NCBI GenBank assembly: GCA_040384625.1
Contig: JAZKIW010000006.1
Coordinates: forward strand, 19,041-83,040
Direction of reading: 5' to 3'
Length of the DNA stretch: 64,000 bases
Origin: CADEEN01 sp040384625
GTDB taxonomy: Bacteria > Pseudomonadota > Gammaproteobacteria > Burkholderiales > Burkholderiaceae_C
Shown: in pieces, positions 51,749-60,301 of the stretch
Layout of the letters: every line of letters starts with the position of its first letter
Numbering within the stretch: position 1 is the first letter of the stretch
Translations under genes and position numbers: made by a program
The notes under the pieces: generated by a model
The model's input: the letters and a program-made list of their open reading frames with translations, nothing else
Told to the model about the DNA's origin: nothing
The model's database searches: none

Positions 51749-51888
51749 ACCAGATGCGCGCCGCCTGGTGGCGATCGCGTTGGCTGTGGCGAACGGCTGC
51801 ACTGTTCGCGCTGGCCTTGGTGTTCGCGTCCTATCTTCAGCCCGATCTGATGCTCGAGCTGGCGAACCGGGTCTGGAGCTGCTTCTGA
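51745..51888 (+). CDS. Small single-helix membrane protein (47 aa)
   Basis: Tiny reading frame between the MFS and methyltransferase genes. It is a Trp/Arg-rich cytoplasmic head (RAAWWRSRWLWR), one transmembrane helix (TAALFALALVFASYL) and a short tail ending ANRVWSCF. I recall similar uncharacterised small proteins in Burkholderiales. The GTG at 51745 overlaps the MFS stop; ATG 51754 is the alternative and would give 44 aa. Its TGA in turn overlaps the proposed CTG start of the methyltransferase, so it fits tightly in an operon. Function unknown. Confidence 0.65.
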   Translation: MNQMRAAWWRSRWLWRTAALFALALVFASYLQPDLMLELANRVWSCF

Positions 51889-52421
51889 GCGCGCATGCAG
51901 GGCTCGAACCCTCGGCCTGGGTCGTGCGCTGGTCGCACCTCATCGAGCCGGGTGGCCACGTGCTGGACGTGGCCTGCGGCAGCGGCCGCCACCTACGCTG
52001 GCTGGCGGCCCGGGGCTTTGTCCTCACTGGCGTCGATCGGGACGCTGTCGCCTTGGCCGACATGCCCCCGCAGGCACGTGCCGTGGTGGCCGACATCGAA
52101 GGCGCCGCGTGGCCCTTGCCGGGCGAGCGCTTCGATGCAGTGCTCGTCACGAACTACCTGTGGCGACCTTTGTGGCCACAGCTCATGGACAGCCTGGCCG
52201 ACGGCGGCGTGCTGATCTACGAGACCTTTGCGCTCGGCAACGAGGCCTTCGGCAAACCGTCGAACCCCGATTTCCTGCTCGGTCCGGGCGAGTTACTCAG
52301 GGTTTGCGCCGGGCTGCACGTCGTGGCTTTCGAAGACGGGATCCTCGACTCGCCGCAACGCCGCGTGCAACGCATCGCGGCCGTCAAGGCCGCAGGCGCC
52401 GACGCACGCCATCCGCTCTGA
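51885..52421 (+). CDS. Class I SAM-dependent methyltransferase
   Basis: 178 aa, the compact methyltransferase family with glycine-rich motif I VLDVACGSGRHLRWLAARG, followed by LTGVDRDAVAL and the VVADIEGAAWPLP acidic motif. Substrate unknown. No ATG, GTG or TTG fits the expected N-terminus (SAHAGLEPSAWVVRW). The codon at the right place is CTG 51885, which forms CTGA with the upstream stop, matching the NTGA junctions elsewhere in the window. An upstream GTG inside the small-protein gene is the alternative. Confidence 0.8.
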   Translation: MSAHAGLEPSAWVVRWSHLIEPGGHVLDVACGSGRHLRWLAARGFVLTGVDRDAVALADMPPQARAVVADIEGAAWPLPGERFDAVLVTNYLWRPLWPQLMDSLADGGVLIYETFALGNEAFGKPSNPDFLLGPGELLRVCAGLHVVAFEDGILDSPQRRVQRIAAVKAAGADARHPL

Positions 52422-52444
52422 CCGGGCCGACCCGCCGCGGCAGC

Positions 52445-52450
52445 TAAAAT
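52445..52450 (+). promoter_or_regulatory. Possible -10 element upstream of dapA
   Basis: TAAAAT lies 29 bases before the dapA ATG in an otherwise very GC-rich spacer. No convincing -35 is seen at 16-18 bases, so the call is tentative. Confidence 0.35.
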
Positions 52451-52478
52451 CCGCCGCTTGACGAAAAAGCGAGCCTCC

Positions 52479-53360
52479 ATGAACCCGATTGTTGGCAGCA
52501 TCGTGGCGCTGATCACGCCGATGCACGACGACGGCAGCGTCGACTATGCGGCGCTGCGCCGCCTGATCGACTGGCACATTGCCGAGGGCACGGCCTGCAT
52601 CGGCGTGGTCGGCACGACCGGCGAGTCGCCGACGGTCGATGTGCCCGAGCACTGCGAGATCATCCGCGTCGCGGTCGAACACGCCGCGGGGCGCGTGCCG
52701 GTGATGGCCGGCGCCGGCGCGAACTCGACCCGCGAGGCGATCGAGCTGTCGAAGTTCGCGCTCGATGTCGGTGCCGATTGCACGCTCCAGGTGGTGCCTT
52801 ACTACAACAAGCCGACGCAGGATGGCATCTACCGGCACTTCCTCGCCATCGCCGAAGCCGTCGACATTCCGGTCGTCCTCTACAACGTGCCAGGGCGCAC
52901 CGTGGCCGATATGCAGCACGAGACCGTGCTGCGCCTGGCCCAGGTGCCGGGCATCATCGGCATCAAGGAAGCCAGCGGCAACCTCGACCGCGCGGCCTGG
53001 CTCATCAAGCAGGCACCGCGCGGCTTCTCGATCTACTCCGGCGACGACCAGACCGCGATCGCGCTGATGCTGCTCGGCGGCCATGGCAATGTCAGCGTCA
53101 CAGCGAACGTCGCACCGCGCGCGATGGCCGAGCTGTGCCGCACAGCGATCGCTGGCGACGCGCAGCGGGCCAGCGAGATCCACCTGAAGCTGCTGGCGCT
53201 GCACAAGCAATTGTTCGCCGAGGCGAACCCGATACCCGTCAAGTGGGCCATGGCTCGGCTGGGTCATTGCGGACCAGCCCTGCGCCTGCCGCTGGTCGCG
53301 ATGTCCGAGGCACTGCAAGCACCGCTCGAGTCGGCCCTGCGCGAGGCCGGGCTGCTCTGA
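52479..53360 (+). CDS. dapA: 4-hydroxy-tetrahydrodipicolinate synthase
   Basis: 293 aa, first committed enzyme of the diaminopimelate/lysine pathway. It condenses pyruvate with aspartate semialdehyde. Schiff-base lysine K163 (IGIKEASG), Y135, T46-T47 (GTTGESPT) and R140 (NVPGRT) are all present, so the active site is complete. ATG 52479 gives the family length; a TTG 7 codons earlier is less likely. The dapA-bamC-metallo-hydrolase order is conserved in Burkholderiales. Confidence 0.96.
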   Translation: MNPIVGSIVALITPMHDDGSVDYAALRRLIDWHIAEGTACIGVVGTTGESPTVDVPEHCEIIRVAVEHAAGRVPVMAGAGANSTREAIELSKFALDVGADCTLQVVPYYNKPTQDGIYRHFLAIAEAVDIPVVLYNVPGRTVADMQHETVLRLAQVPGIIGIKEASGNLDRAAWLIKQAPRGFSIYSGDDQTAIALMLLGGHGNVSVTANVAPRAMAELCRTAIAGDAQRASEIHLKLLALHKQLFAEANPIPVKWAMARLGHCGPALRLPLVAMSEALQAPLESALREAGLL

Positions 53361-53444
53361 GGGCGATCCCTGCCAACCATTGCTCGCCCTCTCGCGTTAC
53401 TCCCCTTCCCCGATCGTCGGCCGCCGCAATGCGCCGCACCACCC

Positions 53445-54602
53445 ATGCAATCTGTGAACGCTCCACTGCTCTCGAATCTGCGCATCGCCGCATGGACTGC
53501 CATGGCTCTCGCGCTTGGCGCCTGCTCGACCATCGATAACTTCATGGCCGGCGAAAAGATCGACTACAAGAGCCAGTCGGCCAAGACGACGCCCCTCGAA
53601 GTCCCGCCCGACCTGACGCAACTGCAACGCGATGGACGCTACGCGCCGCAAAGTAGTGGCACGGTCAGCGCAACCAGCTACGGTTCGGCAACCGCCGCTG
53701 CGGCGGTCAGCAACCGCGCCGTCAGCAACAACGTGGCGCCGGTAAGCATCGGCGAGATGCGCATCATTCGCGAGGGCAATCAACGCTGGTTGTCGGTGCC
53801 GATGCCGGCCGAACAATTGTGGCCGCTGCTGCGCTCCTTCTGGCAAGAGCGCGGGTTCAACGTGGTAATCGACAACGCCGAGGCCGGTTTCATGGAGACC
53901 GACTGGGCGGAAAATCGGGCCAAGCTGCCGCAGGACATGATCCGCCGCACCATCGGCCGGGCCCTCGATACCCTGTACGACACCGGCGAGCGCGATCGCT
54001 TTCGTGTCCGCGTCGAGCGCTCGACGACCGGCAGCGAGGTCTTTCTCACTCACCGCGGCATGGTCGAGGTCTACACGACCGATCGCCAGGACCAGACCAT
54101 CTGGACCCAGCGCCCGAGCGACCCGCAACTCGAAGCCGAGTTCCTGTCGCGCCTGATGGTCAAGCTCGGTGCGAGGGAAGACGTTGCGCGAACGGTGGTC
54201 GCGAATCCGGTGACCAGCGTGCCCCGCGCGCGCCTGGTCAGCGGCCAGGCTGCCGCGACGCTGCAGGTCGACGAAGGCTTCGATCGCGCGTGGCGTCGCG
54301 TCGGCTTGACACTCGACCGCAGCGGCTTCACCGTGGAAGACCGCGACCGCGCCGGCGGCCTGTACTTCGTGCGCTACATCGACCCCAAGGATGCCGCGAC
54401 CGCCGCCGAGCCGGGCTTCTTCGCCAAGCTGTTCAGCTTCGCCAGGCCCGCTCCGACGCAAGCCCCTCCTGGCCGCTACCGCATCGCCGTCAAGGCCGAA
54501 GGCGAGCGGACCAACGTCTCTGTGCAGAACGCTCAGGGGGGGCCGGAAAACGGCGCCGTCGGCCAGCGCATTGCCGGCCTCCTGGTCGAAGACCTGAAGT
54601 AG
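53445..54602 (+). CDS. bamC: Outer membrane protein assembly factor BamC (NlpB)
   Basis: 385 aa lipoprotein, signal peptide with lipobox LGAC and acylated Cys27. After a flexible DYKSQSAKTTPLEVPPDLTQ segment, which in E. coli BamC contacts BamD, come two helix-grip domains, the first around RWLSVPMPAEQLWPLLRSFW and the second around LQVDEGFDRAWRRVGLTLDR. It belongs to the BAM complex that inserts beta-barrels into the outer membrane. It follows dapA by 84 bases. Confidence 0.93.
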   Translation: MQSVNAPLLSNLRIAAWTAMALALGACSTIDNFMAGEKIDYKSQSAKTTPLEVPPDLTQLQRDGRYAPQSSGTVSATSYGSATAAAAVSNRAVSNNVAPVSIGEMRIIREGNQRWLSVPMPAEQLWPLLRSFWQERGFNVVIDNAEAGFMETDWAENRAKLPQDMIRRTIGRALDTLYDTGERDRFRVRVERSTTGSEVFLTHRGMVEVYTTDRQDQTIWTQRPSDPQLEAEFLSRLMVKLGAREDVARTVVANPVTSVPRARLVSGQAAATLQVDEGFDRAWRRVGLTLDRSGFTVEDRDRAGGLYFVRYIDPKDAATAAEPGFFAKLFSFARPAPTQAPPGRYRIAVKAEGERTNVSVQNAQGGPENGAVGQRIAGLLVEDLK

Positions 54603-54618
54603 CCCGGCGCCGCCCGGA

Positions 54619-55407
54619 GTGCTGCGCTTCACCAGCCTGGGCAGCGGCAGCAGCGGCAATGCCACCCTGGTCGAGAGTCAACCCGACGATGGGGCGCGGG
54701 CGACGCGGGTGCTGGTCGATTGCGGCCTGGCCCCACGCCAGCTGGCCAAGCGCCTGGCGACACGTGCCCTGCGCCTGAGCGACATCGACGCCGTTTTCGT
54801 CACCCACGAACACAACGACCACTTTGGCGGGGTGCTGGCGCTGCAAAGGCGCTACGGCATCCCGGTCTGGGCCAGCGCAGGCACCTGGGCGCGGGCCACT
54901 GCCAGGTTGGATGCCGCGCCTGCCTGCCATCAGGCCCGTGACGGCGTCTCGATCAGCGTCGGCTCGATCACGCTGCGGCCCTTCGCGGTTCCGCATGACG
55001 CGGCCGAGCCGCTGCAATTGATATGCAGCGCAGGTCGACACGCCATCGGCATCCTGACCGACATCGGGGAACCCACCGAGGCCGTCGCGCGCGCCCTCCA
55101 CGGCTGCGACGCGCTGCTGCTGGAAACCAATCACGATCCGGCCCTGTTGGCCGCCGGCAACTACCCGACGTGGCTCAAGCGCCGCATCGGTGGCGACCTG
55201 GGCCACCTGGCCAACGGACAGGCAGCCGCGCTGCTCGACGCATGCCGCCACGATGGCCTGCGGCACGTGGTGGCGGCCCACCTGAGCCGGCAGAACAACC
55301 GGCCCGAACTGGCGCTGGCCGCCTTGCGGCGGGTCGTGAGCGGCAGCACGACGCAACTCGCCGTGGCCGACGCGGTCGATGGCTGTGAGTGGATCGAGAT
55401 TCACTGA
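54619..55407 (+). CDS. MBL-fold metallo-hydrolase (YycJ/WalJ-like)
   Basis: 262 aa. The zinc ligands are in THEHNDH (H63, H65, D67, H68), and further His/Asp positions lie in FAVPHDAAEP and LETNHDP. The N-terminus FTSLGSGSSGNATLVE is the hallmark of the YycJ/WalJ subfamily, which includes nuclease-type hydrolases. The start is GTG 54619, 16 bases after bamC. A bidirectional terminator follows, so it closes the dapA operon. Exact substrate unknown. Confidence 0.9.
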   Translation: MLRFTSLGSGSSGNATLVESQPDDGARATRVLVDCGLAPRQLAKRLATRALRLSDIDAVFVTHEHNDHFGGVLALQRRYGIPVWASAGTWARATARLDAAPACHQARDGVSISVGSITLRPFAVPHDAAEPLQLICSAGRHAIGILTDIGEPTEAVARALHGCDALLLETNHDPALLAAGNYPTWLKRRIGGDLGHLANGQAAALLDACRHDGLRHVVAAHLSRQNNRPELALAALRRVVSGSTTQLAVADAVDGCEWIEIH

Positions 55408-55415
55408 GCCCAAAC

Positions 55416-55441
55416 AAAAGGCCGCCCGAGGGCGGCCTTCT
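55416..55441. terminator. Bidirectional rho-independent terminator
   Basis: A perfect inverted repeat GGCCGCCC / GGGCGGCC, extended by AA/TT, forms a strong hairpin between the convergent metallo-hydrolase and Ala-rich lipoprotein genes. On the minus strand it is followed by a TTTTGTTT tract, so it is a good terminator for the small lipoprotein. On the plus strand the U-tract is weak. Confidence 0.85.
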
Positions 55442-55460
55442 GAAGGAACCGGACTTTCGA

Positions 55461-55712
55461 TTACTTCTTGACAGTTTCGGCAGCAGCAGAAGCAGCAGCC
55501 GAAACGGCCGACGCGGCGCCAGCCATGGCCGAAGCGGCACTGTCGGCGGCGGCGGCGGCGGCACCGGTCACGGCCGATGCAGCATCAGCGGCGGCGGCAG
55601 AAGCGGCAGCAGCGACCGGAGCCACGGCGGCCGGAGCGACTTCTTCCTTCTTGCCACAAGCGGAGAGGGCGAAGGCAGCAACCACGGCGGCCAAAAGGAG
55701 CGACTTGTTCAT
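55461..55712 (-). CDS. Small alanine/serine-rich lipoprotein
   Basis: 83 aa. Signal MNKSLLLAAVVAAFALSAC gives a lipobox with Cys19. The mature part is GKKEEVAPAAVAPV followed by about 50 residues almost entirely Ala, Ser, Val, Gly and Asp in a periodic AASAVSAAAS pattern, and the basic end ETVKK. Such low-complexity lipoproteins recur in betaproteobacteria; function unknown. The helix-forming Ala repeat may act like a Lpp-type spacer, which is speculation. A AAGGA element lies upstream of the ATG. It has its own terminator. Confidence 0.85.
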   Translation of the reverse strand: MNKSLLLAAVVAAFALSACGKKEEVAPAAVAPVAAAASAAAADAASAVTGAAAAAADSAASAMAGAASAVSAAASAAAETVKK

Positions 55713-55849
55713 GAGGGAAATCCTTGGAGTTCAGTGAGTCAAACGATTACAGGTAATTGTGGGATTCAAAAGAACCCGCTTCGAGCAGGTCAGGGCACGC
55801 GGGGCGCCTTGGACCTAGCCAAAGATTATAGCGTCGCTAGGGAATTGCC

Positions 55850-56353
55850 CTATAGGCCGAGCACATTGGCCGGAAAGTCGGCCTCAGAGCGTTGCATAAG
55901 AACGTCAACCACCTCGCGCCAGGCGCTGATCTCGCTGTCGTCGGCCAGCCAATGGCCACGCCATTGCAGGCGGTCGGCCAGCTGCAGGCTGTGGGCACCG
56001 GCCAGCAGCAGCGTCGGCACCTGCGAACTCTCGATCTCCGTAGCGCGGCACTCGACCACATGCGCCCAGTCGCGGCGCCACACTGTGAAGCGCGGGCAGC
56101 GCCGGGGCACGCCGTCGAAGCGGCAGGCAATCATCAGCAAGTGGCGCTTGGGCAATCGCGCCCAGGCCGTGAGTGCGCCCAGGACAAGCGGATCATCGAG
56201 CGGCCAGGCCTCGAAGTCTGGGTCGACGAAGCACAACTCGCGCGCGCGCTCGCGCGCTGCCTGCGACAGCGCCTGACGCAGGGCGCCTGTGAAGGCGCTG
56301 CGCCCGTCAATGAGAGCGGCGCCGGCCGGAGTGAGTGGGGGTTCGGACGTCAT
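55850..56353 (-). CDS. Conserved hypothetical protein
   Basis: 167 aa, no signal peptide or membrane helix. Features are ALRQALSQAARERARELCFVDPDFEAWPLDD and LMIACRFDGVPRRCPRF near the middle, and an Asp/Trp-rich end. Proteins of this type sit beside the ribosomal-oxygenase cupin gene in Burkholderiales. Function unknown; phospholipase-D-like N-terminal secondary structure has been suggested for similar proteins but I cannot support it here. It lies 18 bases after the roxA stop, so it is co-transcribed. Confidence 0.75.
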   Translation of the reverse strand: MTSEPPLTPAGAALIDGRSAFTGALRQALSQAARERARELCFVDPDFEAWPLDDPLVLGALTAWARLPKRHLLMIACRFDGVPRRCPRFTVWRRDWAHVVECRATEIESSQVPTLLLAGAHSLQLADRLQWRGHWLADDSEISAWREVVDVLMQRSEADFPANVLGL

Positions 56354-56371
56354 GGGACCTCCTGAGGCAAG

Positions 56372-57502
56372 TCAGTCGAGCGCGTGCAGCCAGCCGTTGC
56401 CCAGCCACTCGGCGAGCAGGGCCTGTGCCTGCGCGCTGGCCCTGTGCATGCTGGCGGCGTCTAGCCTGCGCCGATCGGCCAGCATGCGCACCAGCCGCGC
56501 ATCACGCCCTGCGGCGCGCAGTGACTCGCCGTTGATGAAGATGTGCCGGGCGTCGTAGGCCATGCGCGTGCGGCGGTCGAGCCGCACACCGCCGTGGGCA
56601 TTTTGCGCCACGCGCGACGCATCGAACCAGACCTGTGGCTTCGGCTCGGTGAGCCATTCGCCCAATGTGCGTTCCAGGGCCGATGGATCGCGCAGCGCGC
56701 TGGTCACGGCGCGCCGGGCGAACCGCTGCAGGGACTCGGGTACCGCGCCCGGAGACGTGGTGGCTGGCTGGCCGGCATCGCGATAGCGCAGTCCCGCTTT
56801 GTCCTCACCCGCACCATCGGCAAGTCGCGCCAACAGGGCCTGGGCGAGCTCATCGGCGCGAGGTGCGCGAAAACCAATCGACGCGGTCAGGCAGTCGCCC
56901 CCCACGGCGACGCCCTCGTGCGCCCAGCCGGGCGGCAAGTAGAGCATGTCGCCCGGCTCGAGCAAGGCTTCCTGTTCGGGCACGAACCGCGCGAGCATCT
57001 TCAGTGGCACATCGTCGCGCAGCGTCGGCTGCTCGACTCGAGCGATGCGCCAGCGGCGCCGCCCCTGCACCTGAAGCAGGAACACGTCGTAGGAGTCGAC
57101 ATGCGGCCCGACGCCGCCGCCGTCGCTGGCGTACGAAAGCATGAGGTCGTCGAGTCGCGCCGCGGGAACGAAGCGAAAGCGCGCTAACAGTTCATGGGCC
57201 GCATCGACGTGCAGATCCAGTCCCTGGACCAGCAGGGTCCAGCCCGCCTGTGCCAGAGCCGGCAGGGCGCGCCGCGGCAAGGGGCCGTGACGCAGGTGCC
57301 AGCGATGACCCTCGTCGCAGCGGATCAGGCGCGACTCGACATCGTCGCGCGCGGCCAAAGCGAACATCTCGGCGCGTGTGACCGGCGATACGACGCGCGG
57401 CACAGCCTCGCGCACCCACAGCGGCTGCTTGTGCCAATGGCGATGCATGAACTGCGCCGGCGACAAGCCACCGAGCAGTGCCTGGGCTTGATTCGGATCC
57501 AT
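56372..57502 (-). CDS. roxA: Ribosomal protein uL16 arginine 3-hydroxylase (RoxA/YcfD), JmjC cupin
   Basis: 376 aa. The JmjC fold binds iron through H134-x-D136 (GPHVDSYDVF) and H195 (GWAHEGVAV), and uses 2-oxoglutarate and O2. E. coli YcfD hydroxylates an arginine of ribosomal protein L16. The C-terminal winged-helix part (from about residue 270) is present. ATG 57502 is preferred, with AGGA upstream; ATG 57526 is possible. It is divergent from the FKBP gene with a 33-base spacer. Confidence 0.9.
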   Translation of the reverse strand: MDPNQAQALLGGLSPAQFMHRHWHKQPLWVREAVPRVVSPVTRAEMFALAARDDVESRLIRCDEGHRWHLRHGPLPRRALPALAQAGWTLLVQGLDLHVDAAHELLARFRFVPAARLDDLMLSYASDGGGVGPHVDSYDVFLLQVQGRRRWRIARVEQPTLRDDVPLKMLARFVPEQEALLEPGDMLYLPPGWAHEGVAVGGDCLTASIGFRAPRADELAQALLARLADGAGEDKAGLRYRDAGQPATTSPGAVPESLQRFARRAVTSALRDPSALERTLGEWLTEPKPQVWFDASRVAQNAHGGVRLDRRTRMAYDARHIFINGESLRAAGRDARLVRMLADRRRLDAASMHRASAQAQALLAEWLGNGWLHALD

Positions 57503-57535
57503 CGAAGGATTGTCCTGCTGTGCCATCATCGCTCG

Positions 57536-58057
57536 ATGTTGATTCAAAAACCCTGCGTCGTGTCCTTGACGTGGACACTGTCAGACGCGCAAGGCCAAGC
57601 GATCGACGAGCTGGCCGATCCTGTGGAGTTCCTGTTCGGTGGCGACGATCTGCTGCCCAAGGTGGAAGACGCCCTGGCCGGCCAGGACGTCGGCTTCGAT
57701 GCGCACCTCCACCTCGAGCCCGAGCACGCCTTCGGCGAGTACGACCCGGCCCTGGTCTGCTTCGAGGATCGCGCCCTGTTTCCGGCTGAGGTGGCGTTGG
57801 GGATGCAGTTCGAGGGCCTGCCCGAGGGCAGCGCCACGCCAGACATGCCGCCCGACACGCTGTACACCGTGACCGAGGTGTACCCGGCGCATGTGGTGCT
57901 CGACGGTAATCACCCACTGGCCGGCATGGCGCTGCGTCTGCACGTCACCGTGCGCGACGTGCGCGAAGCGACTGGCGCCGAAGTCGAGGCGGGTAGCGTC
58001 GGCGGCAGTGTCCTGGACGCCCTGGAAGTGCTGCCCGTCGCGCGCGGCATCCACTGA
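57536..58057 (+). CDS. FKBP-type peptidyl-prolyl isomerase (SlyD-like)
   Basis: 173 aa. SlyD-type domain with FLFGGDDLLPKVEDALAGQDVG and HLEPEHAFGEYDPALV, the latter marking the FKBP-to-IF-domain link. The C-terminal part lacks the His-rich metal-binding tail of E. coli SlyD. It should act as a cytoplasmic folding helper. It ends 2 bases before the convergent dut gene. Confidence 0.9.
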   Translation: MLIQKPCVVSLTWTLSDAQGQAIDELADPVEFLFGGDDLLPKVEDALAGQDVGFDAHLHLEPEHAFGEYDPALVCFEDRALFPAEVALGMQFEGLPEGSATPDMPPDTLYTVTEVYPAHVVLDGNHPLAGMALRLHVTVRDVREATGAEVEAGSVGGSVLDALEVLPVARGIH

Positions 58058-58059
58058 CG

Positions 58060-58509
58060 TCAGCGCTTCCCGGTCGAGCCGAAGCCACCTTCGCCGCGGT
58101 CGGAGGCAGCAAAGCTGTCGACACGCCGGAAGCTCGCCTGGACCACGGGCACGATCACCATCTGTGCAATGCGCTCCATCGGCTCGATCGTGAACGCCGC
58201 GTTGCCCCGATTCCAGCAGCTGACCATCAACGGGCCCTGGTAGTCGCTGTCAATCAAACCGACGAGATTGCCCAGCACGATGCCGTGCTTGTGGCCCAGG
58301 CCCGAACGCGGCAGCAGCATCGCGCACAGAGCGGGGTCGCCGATATGGATCGACAGGCCGGTCGGGATCAGCTGTGTCTGTCCCGGGGCCAGCACCAGCG
58401 CCTCGTCGAGGCAGGCACGCAGATCCAGACCCGCACTGCCCGGCGTCGCGTAATGCGGCAGGTGCGCGGCCATGCGGGCATCCAGCACCTTGACGTCGAT
58501 CGGCGTCAT
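58060..58509 (-). CDS. dut: dUTP diphosphatase
   Basis: 149 aa trimeric dUTPase. The motifs are complete: SAGLDLRA (I), LLPRSGLGHKHG (II), NLVGLIDSDYQGPL with catalytic Asp (III), ERIAQMVIVPV (IV), and RGEGGFGSTG (V). It removes dUTP and supplies dUMP for thymidylate synthesis. Its start overlaps the coaBC stop (ATGA), a conserved pairing. Confidence 0.97.
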   Translation of the reverse strand: MTPIDVKVLDARMAAHLPHYATPGSAGLDLRACLDEALVLAPGQTQLIPTGLSIHIGDPALCAMLLPRSGLGHKHGIVLGNLVGLIDSDYQGPLMVSCWNRGNAAFTIEPMERIAQMVIVPVVQASFRRVDSFAASDRGEGGFGSTGKR

Positions 58510-59732
58510 GCGGCGACACGCCTTGCGATCTGGGCGACCAACTGGCGCGCGAGCACGAGCTTGTCGGCGCGCCGGCCGCCGCCGGGCAACTCGCGATCGC
58601 CCTGGGCATCGACCAGCAGCAGCGCGTTGTCGTCGTGGCCAAAGGTCGCCGGCCCGAGGTTGCCGACGATCAGTGGGACCTTCTTGCGTGCCAGTTTCTC
58701 GCGCGCGTGCCGCGCGACGTCACTGCTCTCGGCTGCGAAGCCGACACAGAAAGGTGGCTGGGGCAAGGCCGCCACAGCGGCGAGGATGTCCGGGTTCTCG
58801 GTCAGTTCGAAAACCGGCGCCTCACGCCCCGCGGCCTTCTTGATCTTCTGTTCCGAGGCTTGCGCCGGTCGCCAGTCAGCGACCGCTGCGGTGGCGACAA
58901 AGATGTCGTGCGTCGCCGCCAGTGGCAGCACCGCGTCGTGCATCTGCTGCGCGCTGCGCACGTCGATGCGAGATACGCCACGCGGCGTCGACTGGGCGAC
59001 CGGCCCGGCCACGAGAGTCACGCGCGCACCGGCCTCGGCCGCGGCCCGGGCAATGGCGAAGCCCATCTTTCCGCTCGACAGGTTGGTGATGCCGCGCACC
59101 GGATCGATGGCCTCGTAGGTCGGGCCGGCGGTCACCAGCACCGAGCGGCCGGCCAGCAGCTTGGGCTGGAAGAAGGCGATCAGTTCGTCGCGCAACTCGG
59201 TCGCTTCGAGCATGCGGCCCTCGCCGATCTCGCCGCAGGCCTGGTCGCCGCTGTCGGGGCCGAGCATGTGAGCCCCGTCGGCCATCGCTTGCGTCACATT
59301 GCGCCGCGTTGCCGGATGGGCCCACATCTCGCGGTTCATCGCTGGAGCTACCAGTAACGGGCACGTCGCGATGGGACGCGCCAGGCAGGCCAGGCTCAAC
59401 AGGTCGTCGGCGCGGCCTTGGGCCAGCTTGGCGATGAAATCAGCGCTGGCGGGTGCGACCAGCAGTGCGTCGGCCTCGCGCGTGAGGTTGATGTGGGCCA
59501 TGTTGTTGGCCTCACGCCCATCCCACTGGCTGCTGAACACCGGCCGGTTCGACAGCGCCTGCATGGTCACCGTGCCGATGAAGCGCTCGGCCGCCTCGGT
59601 CATCACCACCTGCACGGTCGCGCCGGCCTTGACCAGCTCGCGCGTCAGCTCGGCTGCCTTGTAGCAGGCGATACCACCGCTCAGGCCGAGCACGATGTGC
59701 CGACCGGCGAGATCCTTCAGAGGGTCACTCAT
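58506..59732 (-). CDS. coaBC: Bifunctional phosphopantothenoylcysteine decarboxylase/synthase
   Basis: 408 aa. CoaC domain (about 1-190): LGLSGGIACYKAAELTREL binds FMN, with APAMNREMW as the PxMNxxMW motif. CoaB domain (about 190-408): VLVTAGPTYEAIDPVRGITN, LSSGKMGFAIARAA and KIKK. It makes phosphopantetheine for CoA. ATG 59732 starts the family N-terminus MSDPLKDLAGRHIVLG. Confidence 0.96.
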   Translation of the reverse strand: MSDPLKDLAGRHIVLGLSGGIACYKAAELTRELVKAGATVQVVMTEAAERFIGTVTMQALSNRPVFSSQWDGREANNMAHINLTREADALLVAPASADFIAKLAQGRADDLLSLACLARPIATCPLLVAPAMNREMWAHPATRRNVTQAMADGAHMLGPDSGDQACGEIGEGRMLEATELRDELIAFFQPKLLAGRSVLVTAGPTYEAIDPVRGITNLSSGKMGFAIARAAAEAGARVTLVAGPVAQSTPRGVSRIDVRSAQQMHDAVLPLAATHDIFVATAAVADWRPAQASEQKIKKAAGREAPVFELTENPDILAAVAALPQPPFCVGFAAESSDVARHAREKLARKKVPLIVGNLGPATFGHDDNALLLVDAQGDRELPGGGRRADKLVLARQLVAQIARRVAA

Positions 59733-59767
59733 GGGGCGCGACTCTAGCAGCGGCGTCCCGCCGACGC

Positions 59768-60301
59768 TCAACGCAGAGATGGCGGATTCGGGTGCAGGCG
59801 TGCCATCGCCAGCACGTCGGCGTAGGCGCCGTCACGCAGGGCATAGGAACGGTGCACGCCTTCGTCCGCGAAGCCGAACTTGCGGTACAGCGCGATCGCC
59901 GCGACGTTGTCGGTGAAGACCGTCAACTCCAGGCGCAGCAACTGCGCCCAGTTGTCGGCCCAGTCGACCAACGCCGCCATCAGGGCCGTGCCGACGCCCT
60001 GCCCCTGCGCCGACTGCGCGACCGAAATGCCCAGGCCCGCGACATGGCGCCGGCGCAGCGCCGCCACGCCGAGCAGGCCGGCATTGCCGACCACCAAACC
60101 GCCGCGCTCGGCCACCAGCATGATGTCGAGCACCGCATTGCCGGCCGGCATATCGTCGATGCGCTTGCGCCAGAAATCTTCACTGCCATGCGGCATCTGC
60201 AGCAGGCCGCGCGCGATCTGCGGGTCGGACATCATCGCGGCGATCGCCGCCGCGTCGTCGCGACGCACCCGACGCACGACGATGGCCGGTCGATCAGGCA
60301 C
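59768..60301 (-). CDS. GNAT-family N-acetyltransferase
   Basis: 177 aa. The acetyl-CoA motif is SVAQSAQGQGVGTALMAALVDWA, and TVFTDNVAAIALYRKFGFADEG resembles RimI/PhnO-type enzymes. Substrate unknown. The GTG at 60301 overlaps the alaS stop by 8 bases, so it depends on alaS translation. Confidence 0.9.
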   Translation of the reverse strand: MPDRPAIVVRRVRRDDAAAIAAMMSDPQIARGLLQMPHGSEDFWRKRIDDMPAGNAVLDIMLVAERGGLVVGNAGLLGVAALRRRHVAGLGISVAQSAQGQGVGTALMAALVDWADNWAQLLRLELTVFTDNVAAIALYRKFGFADEGVHRSYALRDGAYADVLAMARLHPNPPSLR

